Source of the DNA: Symsagittifera roscoffensis
Lineage: Eukaryota > Xenacoelomorpha > Acoela > Convolutidae
Assembly (NCBI RefSeq): GCF_963678635.1
Contig: NC_087071.1
Location: 22,892,013 to 22,956,012 of the forward strand
Length of the DNA: 64,000 nucleotides
Reading direction: 5' to 3'
Part shown: positions 47,559 through 60,006 of the stretch, piece by piece
How the letters are laid out: the number at the start of each line of letters is the position of its first letter
Position numbering within the stretch: the stretch's first letter is position 1
Program-made: the position numbers and the translations under genes
The notes under the pieces: model-generated
Told to the model about the DNA's origin: nothing
The model's input: the letters and a program-made list of their open reading frames with translations, nothing else
The model's database searches: none

Positions 47559-48520
47559 GACCAAACAATATATGATGAAACAAACATGAATGTGTTTGTG
47601 GAATCCATTGACAAAAAGTAAGATTGACTGCGGAATCCACTGACAAATTGTGGAATGCAGTGACAAAAAGAACAAATTGGTTGCGGAATCCACTGACAAA
47701 CATTGTAATACATTGAAATTTTGCTTCAATTCACTTCAAGCGTAAACATGCATTTGTCTGTGGAATCCTAAACAAAGCATAACTTAGCACTTTTCTACAA
47801 AATCAGCATTGTCACAGGTTCAAAATTTAATTTTTAGCAACTACTGTTGAAACAATTGTTCATCGATTCAATCAAGTTTCCGACTTCAAAGGCTTTTCGA
47901 AATGTTGCGAAATCCAACGCAATTTGAGCTGATTCCAAGGACAATGCATGCGGAATTCAAACCACTACCAGAGTACCCGAGCTTGGCTTTGTACTGCCGT
48001 TTGCAAGTCACTTCTAGCGATAAATATCAGTTTTCTCTCTTTGCCGATTATTTTATAATGGTCTTTGTTTTCAAAATGTGAAGCAGACGTAAACACGAAA
48101 TTGTTTATTTCTCAATCATCTTTGAAAATTAAACACTTTTCAGCTTGATATGATGTATTCGAGTTCAATCAACTGTTATTCACAAACAAAAGATAATCTT
48201 GCGAAGATCAAGATCAGATTATTTATTTGTATTCGCTAAATGGCCTCGATGGAAAATATTCAGTTTTTAAGCTGTAATTTTATTATTTTGTTCACATTTG
48301 AAGCCATTTTTGGTAAGCTATCCAAAGTTATCATCAAATAGTTGCCAAGTCTAACGTTTCAGACGAAACTTCAGTTTTCTATTTCCTTCATATTTATTTC
48401 AACAAAATTTTCATGATCTAAAATGTAATCTTATTTTACCTTCGTATACTATACTTTTTCGAAACCCTTTATGCACTCCATGAGATAAAGTATATTTCTT
48501 TTCACTGTTTAAAAAAAAAC
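47559..48520. other. Upstream region of host gene 2 with a family C-like fragment
   Basis: At 47590-47770 the word GCGGAATCCACTGACAAA and variants recur four to five times, as inside the family C elements, but no terminal ATTACGAG sequence is present. The rest up to the start codon is AT-rich; GATAAAGTATAT at 48484 might be a TATA-like element. Confidence 0.4.
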
Positions 48521-48812
48521 ATGAGCCTGTTTTGCCTCACCCACGTTTTATATTTGTCCTGCGTTTTCCTAATTCATTCCGCCGTCAATTCCGAAGATCG
48601 AAAATCAATTTCAGCATCCCAAAATAACGGAGAAAGTATCAACTCCATCGCCAAGAAAAAGTCACAGTCACTTATCGTCAATGGATTGGAAACATCCCCA
48701 AGATTATTCTACGCTAGGTTGGCATTCAGAGATTATGTTCCGTTTTGTGGGGCTACAATAATTCACGAGCAGTTTGCACTGACTACTGCGTTCTGTGTAG
48801 GAAATCACAGTG
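48521..48812 (+). CDS. Host gene 2, exon 1: serine-protease homologue, N-terminal part
   Basis: ATG at 48521 (AAACATGAG context) begins a signal peptide of about 22 residues (hydrophobic LTHVLYLSCVFLIHS). The trypsin-like domain starts at IVNG (residues 52-55). The residue before it is Leu rather than Arg or Lys, so the usual activation cleavage site is absent. The Cys pair around FCGATIIH and TTAFC is kept, but the catalytic His of the TAAHC motif is Phe (residue 91). The exon ends at 48812 in phase 1 before GTGAGT. It is secreted and non-catalytic by sequence. Confidence 0.85.
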
Positions 48813-48951
48813 GTGAGTCATGTTTTTCTCAACAAAATTCCTTATCAACTTTTGCGGCAATTTTTTGCCCATAGAGTGATCGGAAAAAATAACACTTTTT
48901 ATGGCCTGTTTTGAGGTGAATAGAAAATTTTGACAAAACAAATCTGGGAGA

Positions 48952-49257
48952 CAGGAGTGGATTTAGGGGAGGGGGTCTTCACGGATTCAACCAAACCCCC
49001 CATCTCCCCCACCCACCCAAAGCGTCCCTCTCCTTTGGTACTAATTTAGGACTAAAAGCCGCCAACATTTCATAAGCTTTAGGTCAGCGTTTTCAAAAAA
49101 GTGCTTAAATACGCCTATCTTGGAGTGTTTTTTCAAAAAATGTCTCTGGAGCAGAAACATTTGATCTTATTGTAATTTCGCTCAACGTCGACAAATTTTT
49201 GACAATTTTTTTTTGAAACCTACACCCACCATCGAGAAAAATCTAGATCCGCTCCTG
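48952..49257. mobile_element. Short non-autonomous hAT-type element
   Basis: Ends CAGGAGTGGATTTAGG and, at the right, CTAGATCCGCTCCTG, which are inverted repeats of each other and close to the ends of the hAT at 37369-39674. It is 306 bp. The flanking 8-mers (CTGGGAGA, TTCAGAGG) do not match well, so the target duplication has decayed or the copy is rearranged. Confidence 0.7.
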
Positions 49258-50164
49258 TTCAGAGGATTCGAGTATTCAAAAACTTAAAATCACCCAGACG
49301 TCTTGTAGCCCTTTTGAGTTTTTTTCGTTACTCGTAAAAAATCATTATATTGCTCTCGAGGTAGCCACAAAAAACTCGGAGTTTCTAAAAAATTTCTACT
49401 ACTTGCGAATTTTCCATTCATAGCTCTTCGATTTTTGGAACTTTTTTAGGTGACTTTTTGTTAGATTGACCAAATAATTTTTCTCTCAATTTACACAACA
49501 AACTCGCAGCAGACAAAAATTTGGGAAAAAGATGTAAAAATGACCTTTTTAGGCATTTATTGGAAGGTTTCAAGCAAAAACGTTTCTATACAATTAACAG
49601 TATTATCATAAAAAAAACAGAAAATCATTATAGTGTGTTTGATTGAGGAAAATACCGCTAATTTACCGGGTAATTATGCTACCTTCTAATGTTTCACAAG
49701 TGAATTCTGGTTGGTTTACAAAATTATAGACAAATATTTGGCAAACTATGTAACTCTAAATCGCTTAATTGTTCGGTGTGGGTTTTTTTCTGACAAAATT
49801 TTGAGTAAAGAAGATTATCACAGCAAGTTGAATTGAGGCAAGCAACTTCATCACTATAATATGTAACCTGGGCTCTTTTTCCTTTTCCCCCACCTCACAT
49901 GGGGCTTCAATATATTAGCGTAAAGAGTGGTTTTACGAGGTTGAGTATGAAGACCAAATATGTTTGTCGTTAGTCTGTATGTAAATTTTATATAAATCGG
50001 ACATTGTGATCAACAAATTTACATATAAAAATTTGCAGGTAAGGGGGAAAAAGAGCCTTAACCTTTACTTGTCCCATTTTACTTATTTTTGCGTCGTAAG
50101 ATTTGATGAAAAAAAACTTTTTGATTTTTTTTTGGTTACTTTATCCATTTTCTTAGCCAAAAAT

Positions 50165-50537
50165 TTGGTCGAATTTTTTTTAGGTTGACCAAATTGATTT
50201 GCCGAGATCTCCCAAAGTACTACATAGACTCCGTTTTGGCCAAAATTTCTGCGATGCAGGCAAAATTTGGAAAAAACAGGCCAAAAAGACTTTTATTGGC
50301 ACTTTTCGGAAAATTTTGACCAAAAAATCGCATTTTTGGGTGCGCGCTCACCCCTTAAAATTAATATAAATGGCGCCTTTAGAAAAATTTAAGGTCCGTC
50401 ACCAAAAATGGTTATCACAAAATATTACGAAGGGGAGACCCTTTGGTTTGGCAGGGGGTCGAATCCCTGAGGAAAAGGCGTCCAACCCCCCCCCCCCCAC
50501 CCCCCGCTCCCCCCTCTCTCCCTAAATCCGCCCCCTG
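50165..50537. mobile_element. Short non-autonomous hAT-type element, left end missing
   Basis: The right end CCTAAATCCGCCCCCTG at 50521-50537 and the interior (GGTTGACCAAATTGATTT, GGCGCCTTTAGAAAAATTT) match the reverse of 50762-51187. The expected left terminus is not present. Confidence 0.65.
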
Positions 50538-50761
50538 CTAGGTGTGCTTTGTGTTTCATCAGACAAGTATTGATCTTTTGAGCATCAATTTTTAGGGGAG
50601 TTGTTTTTTTATCATCCGAATTTTGATGATCTACTACAGGGGAATTGGTCAAAATAACATGATCAAGAGGCAAGTGGAGATTCAATCTTCGATGTTGATA
50701 CATTTTTCCAATTTAGTTTTAGACATCTAGTTCAGACTTTTTCGCTTTTGGTATATTGAAT

Positions 50762-51187
50762 CAGGGGCAGATTTGGGGGGGGGGTTTGGTGGTGGCGGAC
50801 GCCTTTTCTTCAGGGATTCGACCCCCTGCCGACCCAAAGGGTCCCCCCTTTGATACTTTTTCAGAAATCCATTTTTGGCCGACCGACCCTAAATTTTTCT
50901 AAAGGCGCCTTTGGCGCCAATATATACTAACTTTTAGGGGGAGCGCGCGCCAAAAAACCGCGATTTTTTTGTGAAAACTGTTCAAAAAGTGCCCAAAAAC
51001 GGCTTTTTTGACTGTTTTTTCAAAAATTTGCCTGCGGCGCAGAAAGCTTAGCCAAAATAACGGCAAAACAGTGCTCTGGGGGAGCTCGAAAAATCAATTT
51101 GGTCGACCTAAAAAAATCGTCAAAATTTTTTTGAAAATCCGATCCCCCCCCCCTCCCCCCCTCGAGAAAATCCTAGATCCGCCCCTG
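50762..51187. mobile_element. Short non-autonomous hAT-type element with perfect target duplication
   Basis: 426 bp. The ends are CAGGGGCAGATTTGGG and, at the right, CTAGATCCGCCCCTG. The flanking 8-mers are identical: TATTGAAT at 50754-50761 and 51188-51195. The termini match the hAT at 37369-39674, whose transposase type is a plausible mobiliser. There is no coding capacity. It ends 101 bases before exon 2 of host gene 2. Confidence 0.93.
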
Positions 51188-51288
51188 TATTGAATAGAAG
51201 AAAAATTCAGGAACAGTTTTTTGCTTATCTTTCTCATTAAAAGTGTTCGAAGCCACTTTTGGAAAAAATTAAATGCATCGAATTTTAG

Positions 51289-51379
51289 CGGAGAGCATGG
51301 CCTTGGAAATTAGAGATTTCTCCCAGACTAATTCACAGAAGTCGATCTACTCGATAGCAAAAACATTCTTATCTCCTGT
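51289..51379 (+). CDS. Host gene 2, exon 2
   Basis: 91 bp between acceptor GAATTTTAG and donor GTAAGT. It enters in phase 1 and leaves in phase 2, fitting both neighbours. It encodes about 29 residues that fill the stretch between the His-57 and Asp-102 regions of the trypsin fold, which is otherwise missing. It is weaker than the other exons because it is short. Confidence 0.65.
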
Positions 51380-51798
51380 GTAAGTGTTTTTCAAAACATC
51401 TCTCTATTGAAAAAAAATTCGGAGCAACTGAAAATTGGTGCTCGTTTGTTTTGTGATTCTGAAGAAAAAAACAAAACCTTTGTGTATGAGCAAACAAAAA
51501 TTGAAATTCTGTATATTTCTAGATTTTTTTCCTTCACATCGTTGATTCGAAAACGTCCAATTCAAGCTAAGTCTAATTTTGTCAGAAAGATTCAATTTGT
51601 TTCTTACTGCTCGAAAGCAAGGCAATTCCAGCTGCCCAGAAAATGGCAAAACAATTGAAAATAGTTTATCAGCGTAGAGATCAATCAAGGTCCGATCACA
51701 AATTTTGACCTCCCTAAAGATGTACACTTTCTCTGGCCGTGGATAAAAGGTTAAATTAAAATTGAATTAAATAATATATTGATTGGTTTCAAGTTTAG
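51380..51798. other. Intron 2 of host gene 2
   Basis: 419 bp, GTAAGT...TTTAG. ORFs on both strands here are shadows. Confidence 0.55.
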
Positions 51799-52300
51799 TC
51801 TAGGCGACCAATTCTTAATGAACTTGGCCCTTCTGAAAACCGGGCGGAAGATTCGAGGAATAAGACGACGGAAGCTTCCGATATGTGCTGAGGGCAACAG
51901 AGACCTCCTTTATCCCTGTGACCTTTACGGAGCTGCTGGAATGGGGTCAATTGTCACAACAAAGGATGTGCATTTAGTTCCTATTAAATTACAGGAAGCA
52001 TTTTTCCACACCACTGTTTTCGAAACTAAAAACTCTACTGAGCTTTGTCGTTTCGATATTGTGTGTACAATTCCTGTTATGCAACAAGCGAGTATATGTT
52101 TCATGGACAATGGTGGACCCTTTTATAAATTCAAGTACGGAACTTTCGAGCCTGAATGTTTATATGGCGTATCTAGCTACTTTACAAGTAATGTTGATAC
52201 GCCATCTGACTCATGTAACAATGGGAGTTATTTTGTGAGAGTCGGCCTTTTTACAGACTGGATAGATTTTTGGATTTATGGTCCTCCAAATTATTCATAA
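51799..52300 (+). CDS. Host gene 2, exon 3: serine-protease homologue, C-terminal part
   Basis: Starts after acceptor TTTCAAGTTTAG, phase 2, and ends at TAA 52298-52300. The conserved NDIALL segment reads MNLALL, so the catalytic Asp is Asn. The GDSGGP box reads DNGGP, so the catalytic Ser is Asn. With Phe for His in exon 1 the triad is entirely lost, while the structural Gly-Gly-Pro and cysteines remain. The predicted protein has about 294 residues. Such homologues act as cofactors or binding proteins in other invertebrates; the role here is unknown. AATAAA occurs at about 52597. Confidence 0.85.
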
Positions 52301-55300
52301 TTAAAATGTAATGTCCATTTGTTTTTTCTTCAAATTGATCTTCATATAGTGGTGTGATAAATTTAACTGAAAAAACCACCAGTAAGAGAATTAAAATGTA
52401 TATATTCTTCTTTAATATCTTGTTTATGATTTATCAACAATAGGAAAAAAAATTCATTTGTCTACTTACTTACATTTACTTGATGAAAAATATCGATAAA
52501 AAATCATAGTTTCTGCGATTCGCAGAGGATTTTTGAAAAGCTATCCAGCCTGTCTGTTTCTCTTATTTTATCTAGCGAAAAAATATATTGTGAAAAATAA
52601 ACTAAGATCATTCTGCTTTTTTTATGAAACAGTCGCTGAGACTGCTTGAAATCTTGTATCAAAAAAGTACTTCAAGGAGGTCACGGAAGAAAACTAAAGA
52701 TATGCGCTATTTCGTTAAGAAGATACGGTTATGACTTTACTCTTTCAACTATTTTTCTTAGCACTTAAGATACTTAAGATATGAGTTTAGTAAAGTATGG
52801 GTCAGAAAATGGGTCAGAAATTTTCATATTCGTATTTTAAAGATCAAAATCTGCCAAAAAATGTGCGTCATTTATAAGGTCATACAGAATCCATCAAAAT
52901 TTGAAAATTGAGATGGAGTTTTTTTAATTGCCTTTGAAAAATTTATATCACAAAATGGTCAATTGATGCTGTTAAGTGGACAAATTTCGGTTGCTACAGT
53001 AAAGAAAACATCAACACGAAAACACTGAAATATATTTTTTTGGTGGAGTGCAAGGGTGAACTTGGAAAAGATTGATGCAGCAGTTTTTGCATAGTTTGTG
53101 ATCTAACTCCTCAAACCGAATACGACCCCATCTTTGGGGTGAATATATGCAATATGTGTTCCGAATATGCAAAATAAAAGACCTCAAAATAGATCTGGTG
53201 CAAGTCTAGGCAATTTTGATCTTATCGGTTCTTGTATAAATTCAAATTAAGTGTAGAAAATGCATTTACCGTTTCAAATTCTGTCAGCACTGAATATTTC
53301 ACGAAATACAATAAAGATAAAAAAAGCTTTTTCACAAAACAGCATTTTTTTTGTGCTCTAATCATTTGCATTAGCAGTTTAAGATTTTGTCAAATCAGAA
53401 TCTAAATTTAGTTTTGGAAAAACATTTTCGGAGTTGTGCGCTAAATCGCGGAGTTATTTAAATTTGATATCTTGTATCAAACCAATTCTAGAATTGTTCT
53501 GTAATTGAAACTAAATTAATGTGGATTGCCGTACAATATTGTTGTTTGAATATTTTTTAACTAGCCCTTTTTATCCAAATCTCCAATCAAGGAACCAGTA
53601 AAACATAAATAACCACTCAATTTATTATTTCAAATTCGTTGGTTCAACTGGTTAACAATTTTCATTTTCGCTTTAAAACATGTTTGGGCTCCTCCAAGGA
53701 TATCCTGCTTCTCAGTTACGAAAAAAAAACAAATTACAATATAGTTATTTGATTTTAAATGCTGTCAATATAATCGCTTATAAACTAGTATGAGTGTCTC
53801 AATTTTAGTTTTATTTTGAAATATTTTTTAGTCAACCAGTCCGGAGGCCTAACTCGGAGGTTAATTATTTAGATTGCCATGAGCGCATATGTTCAGCGCC
53901 CTTTAAGCTATGACTTACTTGCAAGAGCTCACCTTACAAAATGCAAGTACCCTCCAGTTCCTTATCTTTATTTACACTTAGTTTTAGTTAAGTCACGCCA
54001 ATCCCTATAAGTCATAACATCCGCTTAAATTACCCGTCCTTACATGTTTTATGACTATATCTCTCCCCTTGTCAACTCTGTCAGGCGCCAAATTTGTTTT
54101 TTTTTTAATCAATCCTTTCACGCTTATTAGATACCCGGTATGCGGTAGGTGTAACAATTTTAGCCACCAAACAACTGTCATGCGATTCTAATCAACTAAT
54201 TCCTGATCTCAGTGACTTCAGCCCTCGAGTTCATCTCAACCTCAAAACCATGCTATTTTTACTCAGTGACCCTCCCAAGTTTTAGATTTTAGTTATCCCG
54301 TTAACGTTCCGACCTCGCAAGGGTAGGAAAAGACCTTTTCCATGAAAAGCTAATTCGTTTCATGCATCTAAATTTTCTATCTGTACTTTTCATGCAGCTA
54401 AATGTTCTATTCAATCCTGACCTAGCTATCAGGGAAACGTAGTTCGTCCATAAGGGCCAAAAAAACCAAAAGTCTTCTCTAAAAAGTCAAGTAACCTCCC
54501 CGGCCATTCATACTATTTAGGAGATTGAATTCTCATAATGCGGTCCTATTACTATCAATTTCCTCTGGGACAATATTTTTTAGTCTAGTTGAATTGCTTT
54601 TAATATATAATTTACTAAGCTAAACTGAACTCAAAAAACACCAAGTCACTCTGAATTAGCTCTACTACTTTAGGGTTGCAATGTAAAAGATATATTGATA
54701 TCATCTTCTGCTCTAGTTCTCAATATGCAAGTTTCCTCACAATTTTTAGCAAGGTGACCGGTTCATGTCTCGAGGGGCTGGGCCGGAGAATACTCCAGTT
54801 TCCGGAGTTAATCTTGGAGTTTTCTCTACTTTTTTGGGTTCAAACGAGTAGGTCAACTTCAGTTCACCCAGGGGTCAACTGGGGTCAAGCTTTCGTATTT
54901 CGGTTGAAAACCCCATGGGGTTCCAACCTACCAATTTTTATCCATGTCCCATTAAGACTTTCTAATTTATCCCATTTCAAAATTTATCCCATTCCGGGAA
55001 AAAGGCTAACAACGCTAAAAGGAGTCGCCTGAGGGTTTTCACTCACATAGTTTTTTTGGTGGTTCAATTTATGTCGAATGCCGCAATAACATCATCATCC
55101 CACAGTCCAATATTTTCCGTAAGTTGCCCATTTCCGGTCTAAGGGGGTGTTCTTTCAAGTGCTAATAGCTTCCGATGCATCAGTTGCAAATGGTTCAAAT
55201 TATAGCACAAGATGAATCTTGCCACTACCTATCCTATCATCCCTTCAAGTTTCAGCTCCCTGCTTTCATTGGAGGCCGAAAAGCTCTTTCCAAAAATTAG

Positions 55301-55845
55301 GGGTAGGTTTGTTTAATTAGAGCACAAAACTGGAAGTGAGGGTCCTAGGGGTCTGGGAATCCAAACTTAATCTTCCCTCAACAAGGCCTACAACATAATA
55401 ACGTTTAAGAAATTACCAACGCTAGTTGCCGAATTCTGATAGGGTAATTTGCACTTCCGGGGACCGTTATCACTTGCCCCCCAAGAATCTGAGAGGTCCC
55501 GTTTTTCGTAAGCCCGGGTCAAATCATCGCTAGTGTCGCTCTTCTGATTTTCATAAGATTAGCATCCTTAGTTTCAATTTTTTTGGGGGGATAGCCGACT
55601 TTATCAAAAAAAATTTTTTCTGGCATATGAGGGATGATATCTTCGAAGAATGAACTATTTTGAACTGGACCCTTTGTTTGATGTATTATTTAACTTAGCG
55701 ACGAATCAATCTTACGCTCAAGTTACTATAGCATGTAATACAGTGGAAATTCCATTTCAACAGATTGCACTATTTTCGAAGTTTGTATGATACATAGATC
55801 AAAACGCATGAAAAGGAAAAACGAGATATTTTTTTCATCTCTTTT
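52301..55845. other. Long non-coding stretch
   Basis: No exon supported. 53,820-55,560 has higher GC than its surroundings and may be an old repeat I do not recognise. On the - strand TTTGGCGCCTGACAG at about 54085-54099 resembles a retroelement primer-binding site preceded by AAACA, but no LTR was recognised. Short direct repeats such as GGGGTCAA(C/G) occur at 54870. Confidence 0.35.
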
Positions 55846-57437
55846 ATTACGAGGTCAAACTGTGCATTCTGTGGTTCGTAAGCGGATTCCGCAACAGTTC
55901 AAAAACAAATTTTTTGCTACTTTTCTTTGATCTTCCTCGCTATTTTGGATTCCATAAACAAAAACTTAAAAAACTGTATCGCTCAAAATCGATCCGAAAC
56001 TAGGCCATTTTGCGGAATCCGCAACCGTACTTGCGGAATTCAGAACAGTTTGTGGAATCCACAACCAAATAATAAGACATTTGTATAATTAAATTGAGCT
56101 GTTGCGGATTCCGCAACTTGTAAGTGGAATCCGCATTTTGTTTGCGGATTCCATTTACATATATGTATATGTGTAGTATAGCGTTTAAAATTATATCTTT
56201 CAATTACTGGTCAACAGAAAAAATCAATCTCAATTATTTTTACTACATTGATCAATTACCAGTTGAAACGTTTGGTCTCAGTTCCTGTCAACCCAACTTC
56301 GATCTCAAATCATGTCAACTTCGATCTCAAGTTCGATCCCAAATACTGACCTACTGAACTTCGATCCCAAATACTGACATACCGATCCCAACTACTGACC
56401 TAATTCGATCTGAACTTGATCCCAAATACTGATGCAATTCAAATACTGACCTAATTCGGCGATATGCTGTGCGTTGTGTTTCTAAACACTCTCAAGCCAT
56501 GGACTACAAATATTCAATTTATTCGGCGTTAAGCTTCCAAAATCAGTATTTGGGATTGATGCAATCCCAAATGCTGGCTCAAATTGGCGATATGCTGTGT
56601 GTTGTGTTTCCATACAATCTCAACCCAATGACTACAAATATAGAATTTATTCGACGTTAAGCTTCCAAAATCAGTACTTGGAATTGACGCACTCCCAATT
56701 ACTGACTTAAATTGGCGATATGCTGTGTGTTGCATTTCCATACAATCTCAACCCAATGACTACAAACATTGAATTTATTCGGCGTTGTGCTTCCAAAATC
56801 AGTATTTGGGATTGACGCAATCCCAAATACTGACCTAATTTGGCAATATGCTGAGTGTTGTCTTTCCATACACCCTCAACCCAATGACTGCAAAAATCGA
56901 ACTTATTGGGTGTTGTGTTTCCGAAATAGTAAAAGCTGACATCCACCAATTTTGTTAACAAATGTTTTGAGATTTGTTCGTGGATTCTGCTGACAATGGT
57001 TAAGACCTTGCCTTTAAATTCCGCATTGCTATAGATAAGAACTCCAGCTCTAGCTTTCAATTGTTCATGTGCAAGTTCAGTAATAGACAAAATTCTGAAT
57101 TCACTTACAGTATGCGGAATACGCTGACAATTGCGGATTCCGCTTACAAGTTTTGCGGATTCCACTTACATTTGCGGGTTCTACTTTTTTTTTGTGAAAT
57201 CCACTTACAGTTGCGGAATTCAGAACAACTAGATATACTCACTTGTGGCGGAATCCGCGGCAAAACAAATGTGCCGACAAAATTTGTGTTACAGGTATTT
57301 GTACGCGGAATCTACGGAAGTTTTGAAAGTGGAATCCACTGACATTTTGGAACATGTTTAAAGGTTTGTCTCTGGAATCCAGGAACATACAGACACAAAT
57401 TTGGGCGCCTATCCAGTTTACAGTTTGGCCTCGTAAT
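55846..57437. mobile_element. Family C inverted-repeat element, copy 2
   Basis: Left end ATTACGAGGTCAAACTGTGC; right end in reverse ATTACGAGGCCAAACTG, followed for about 66 bases by the same sequence as the left end of copy 1. About 1,592 bp. Clusters of GCGGATTCCGC-like words lie inside both ends (55870-56160 and 57090-57390). The centre is a 128-bp tandem array. No coding capacity; non-autonomous. Confidence 0.7.
56461..56940. repeat. 128-bp tandem repeat, about 3.6 copies
   Basis: The string CTCAA(C/G)CCA(A/T)(T/G)GACT recurs at 56491, 56619, 56747 and 56875, exactly 128 bases apart. Each unit contains an inverted pair (TTGGGATT, 5 bases, AATCCCAA) and GGCGATATGCTGTG. Before the array, 56,285-56,450 holds shorter sub-repeats of CGATCCCAAATACTGAC. 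Confidence 0.93.
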
Positions 57438-60006
57438 GTATGAATTTTTCGATTTCTTATCCTACAAACTTTTATAAGTTGTCTTGAGGAAGATGCCCTC
57501 TTAACAGCCCTGCGCCATTAGAACCACATGAATACTCAAACTTTACCTTACCACTTACCTCCATTACAACCAGCTCCTTTGTAACCCTTTCATCCCTTCC
57601 GCTATTCAAATCCTAGTTTACTTTTACCACCTATTCTTACACCTCCCCCCACAATAACGCCCTCTATCGCGGTAAGTGGTATTTGTGCGTGTGTGTGTAT
57701 GTTGAGGGAGGGGGGGAGGTTAAAAGTGGGGGAGGGCGGCATGTGGGGTTGTACGCTGGGAGGAAGATAAGGGGGTTTTGGTGCTAAGGTATGTGGGCGA
57801 TGGTTCGGTAGCACTGAGTTGAGTCTTTGGTGAGGTAATTGTGGACTGTGGGGTTGGCGCTAATTTAACGAAGAAGTGTTTATCGTGAGGCAAAGGTGGG
57901 GGATCAACTTGAGGACTGTGCTCTTTGGGGGGGGGGGGGGGCATGTGAGGTGGTTAGCTGGAGGCGCGGAATCGGCGAAGTAACTATGGTAAGGTAAGAA
58001 ATTAAACTTGACGGGTTAAAATTAAGGGGAGGCGGAGGCAATGTTCATGTAAATATCGCAAATTAACAGCGTGTGGTTAATGTGATGACTAATGTTGGTG
58101 GAAAGGGTGTATATCGGGAGCATTGTGGTGAGGTTCCTATGGTGAGGTAGATGTAATTGGATCAATATGTAAAGGTGTGGGTGGAGTATGAGTTGCGTGT
58201 GTTGTATATGTTGGCGGGGGAGGAGTTTGAATCGGGCAAACGAAATTGTTGAAGTAATGATGGCGTATTAGTTAAGGGTTAAAATGCGGGGTTTCTATGT
58301 TGAGGTAATTACGGCCATTTAATTGTGGGTAGATCTTTGCGCGGGTGGGGATGCAAGTTTGAATGTGGGTTTGGGAGTGATGCCGAGGTAGTTCAAAAAT
58401 AAGTTTTTCAAAGATCGACCAAAAGGAGTTTCCGAGCACTCCTAGAAAGTTTTGACGAGCAATGAAAAACTTTGACAAAATCTGAGTTTTTTTTTGCGCA
58501 CGCTCCCTCTCAAAATTAGTTTATTTTGGCGCCTTTAGTCCTTTAGTCTTTAGTAAAGTTTTAATGTCGGGCATGGAAATAACGCCCTCTATCGCGGTAA
58601 GTGGTATTTGTGCGTGTGTGTATGTGCTAGATGGCGAAACAAATAATGTCGGGATGTTACTTGAAATGCATAAACTTGGTAATTGAGTCTGTTTAACTGA
58701 TGTTAGCAAATGAGTGTCAATCACATAAGTGTCAGTTCATTGGTAAAATTTATTTGAGCAATTTAGTACAGTCATGGAACAAAGAAGTAGCAAAGTTTTA
58801 ATTCCAACGAGTAATTAAACGAATTTTTGCTTCAACTTTTTGTAGTTTTGTGCAACTGTTCAATGAATGGGTTGAGTTTTTGCTCATGCTAGATTAAATT
58901 TTTTTTAAAGGATTTAGTGGTGTCATGAAAATTTTCACATGTGTTTCTTTGCAACCAACGCAAAACTTTCTTGGGCACAAATTGGATTTTTAGGACACTG
59001 ATGAGCTTGAAAAAAACTTTGTGCTGCCAACAAATTGCAGAAAACTTAGCCCGGCCTCAAAAAACGGCTAAAAATTGTGAGTAATTCGCTCTTGCGATCG
59101 ATATAGGCCAATAAAAAGAAATGCTGCTTCAAAAAAATTCGGAATAACGATTGGTTCATTCCATGCACAGATTTCTTATAAGCTGTTACGTTATCTGTAA
59201 TTTATACGCGAATCTCTGGTATCAGTGCCCGAGATCTTATAATGTCTGTATTGTCATAACAGATATTTTTTGATTCAAGTGACATTTATTGGGTCAACAC
59301 TATTTTTGGTTCAGGTGACTCTTTCCTTTTTTGTAAATTTTCCGCGGCGGCAGAAAAAGTAAGTAAAGCTCATCTGCTTCCCAAAGAACCAAATTCAGCT
59401 CATAAATTCTTGTGTTGTTTGCGATGATTTATTTCACCGCAAACAGTTATTAAACTTTGACCAAGTCAAAGTAGTTTCCTCAATCATCAATCAAAATTTC
59501 ATACCATATTCTAAATATTTGCGGAGATAACTACAAAAACTTGAAGGAATATTTCGATATCTACTTAACAATCTTGCGCTCTCTGATATCTACTAAAGAA
59601 TCTCTACTCCTCGAAATAGATACAGTGAATTAGCACTAGAGCTTTGAATTATGAATTCTGAATTTGCTACATTCTAATTGGTCAAAAGTTCTTCTTAATC
59701 TATTAAACTTAATCTATTTAACAATCTGGCCTTTTTCTTGAAAAGGAGGAGACTGTTGAGCAGATCCAAAATTTAATCATTTGCTGGTTGAAATCAAAAT
59801 GTTGTATTTTTATGTCATGTGACTGAATAAAAGTCCCGAAAGAAGCTTTTACTTGGCTTTGAAGACTGTCAGTTTTCCTATCAGCTTTCCTTGAAAAATA
59901 TAGCAAATCAAAATATGTGTTTAAATTTCCTTTCTTTCACCGAATAACACTTCAGTTCTTACAATTCATTGGTTCAGCTCAATGGAATAGAGACAAAAAG
60001 TCCATT
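57438..60006. other. Non-coding stretch with G-rich block and direct repeat
   Basis: A segment of about 48 bases (CCCTCTATCGCGGTAAGTGG and the following GTGTG run) occurs at about 57655-57702 and again at about 58582-58627. Between the two lies G-rich sequence with a run of 14 G near 57927. A hAT-type fragment is at 58395-58545. Beyond 58,630 nothing is recognised. Confidence 0.4.

Larger units (their letters stand above)
48813..51288. other. Intron 1 of host gene 2, loaded with hAT-type elements
   Basis: Holds three related short elements (48952-49257, about 50165-50537, 50762-51187). Between them is AT-rich sequence without coding potential. A short family A-like word (GGTGTGGGTTTTTTTCTGAC) is at 49776. 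Confidence 0.6.
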
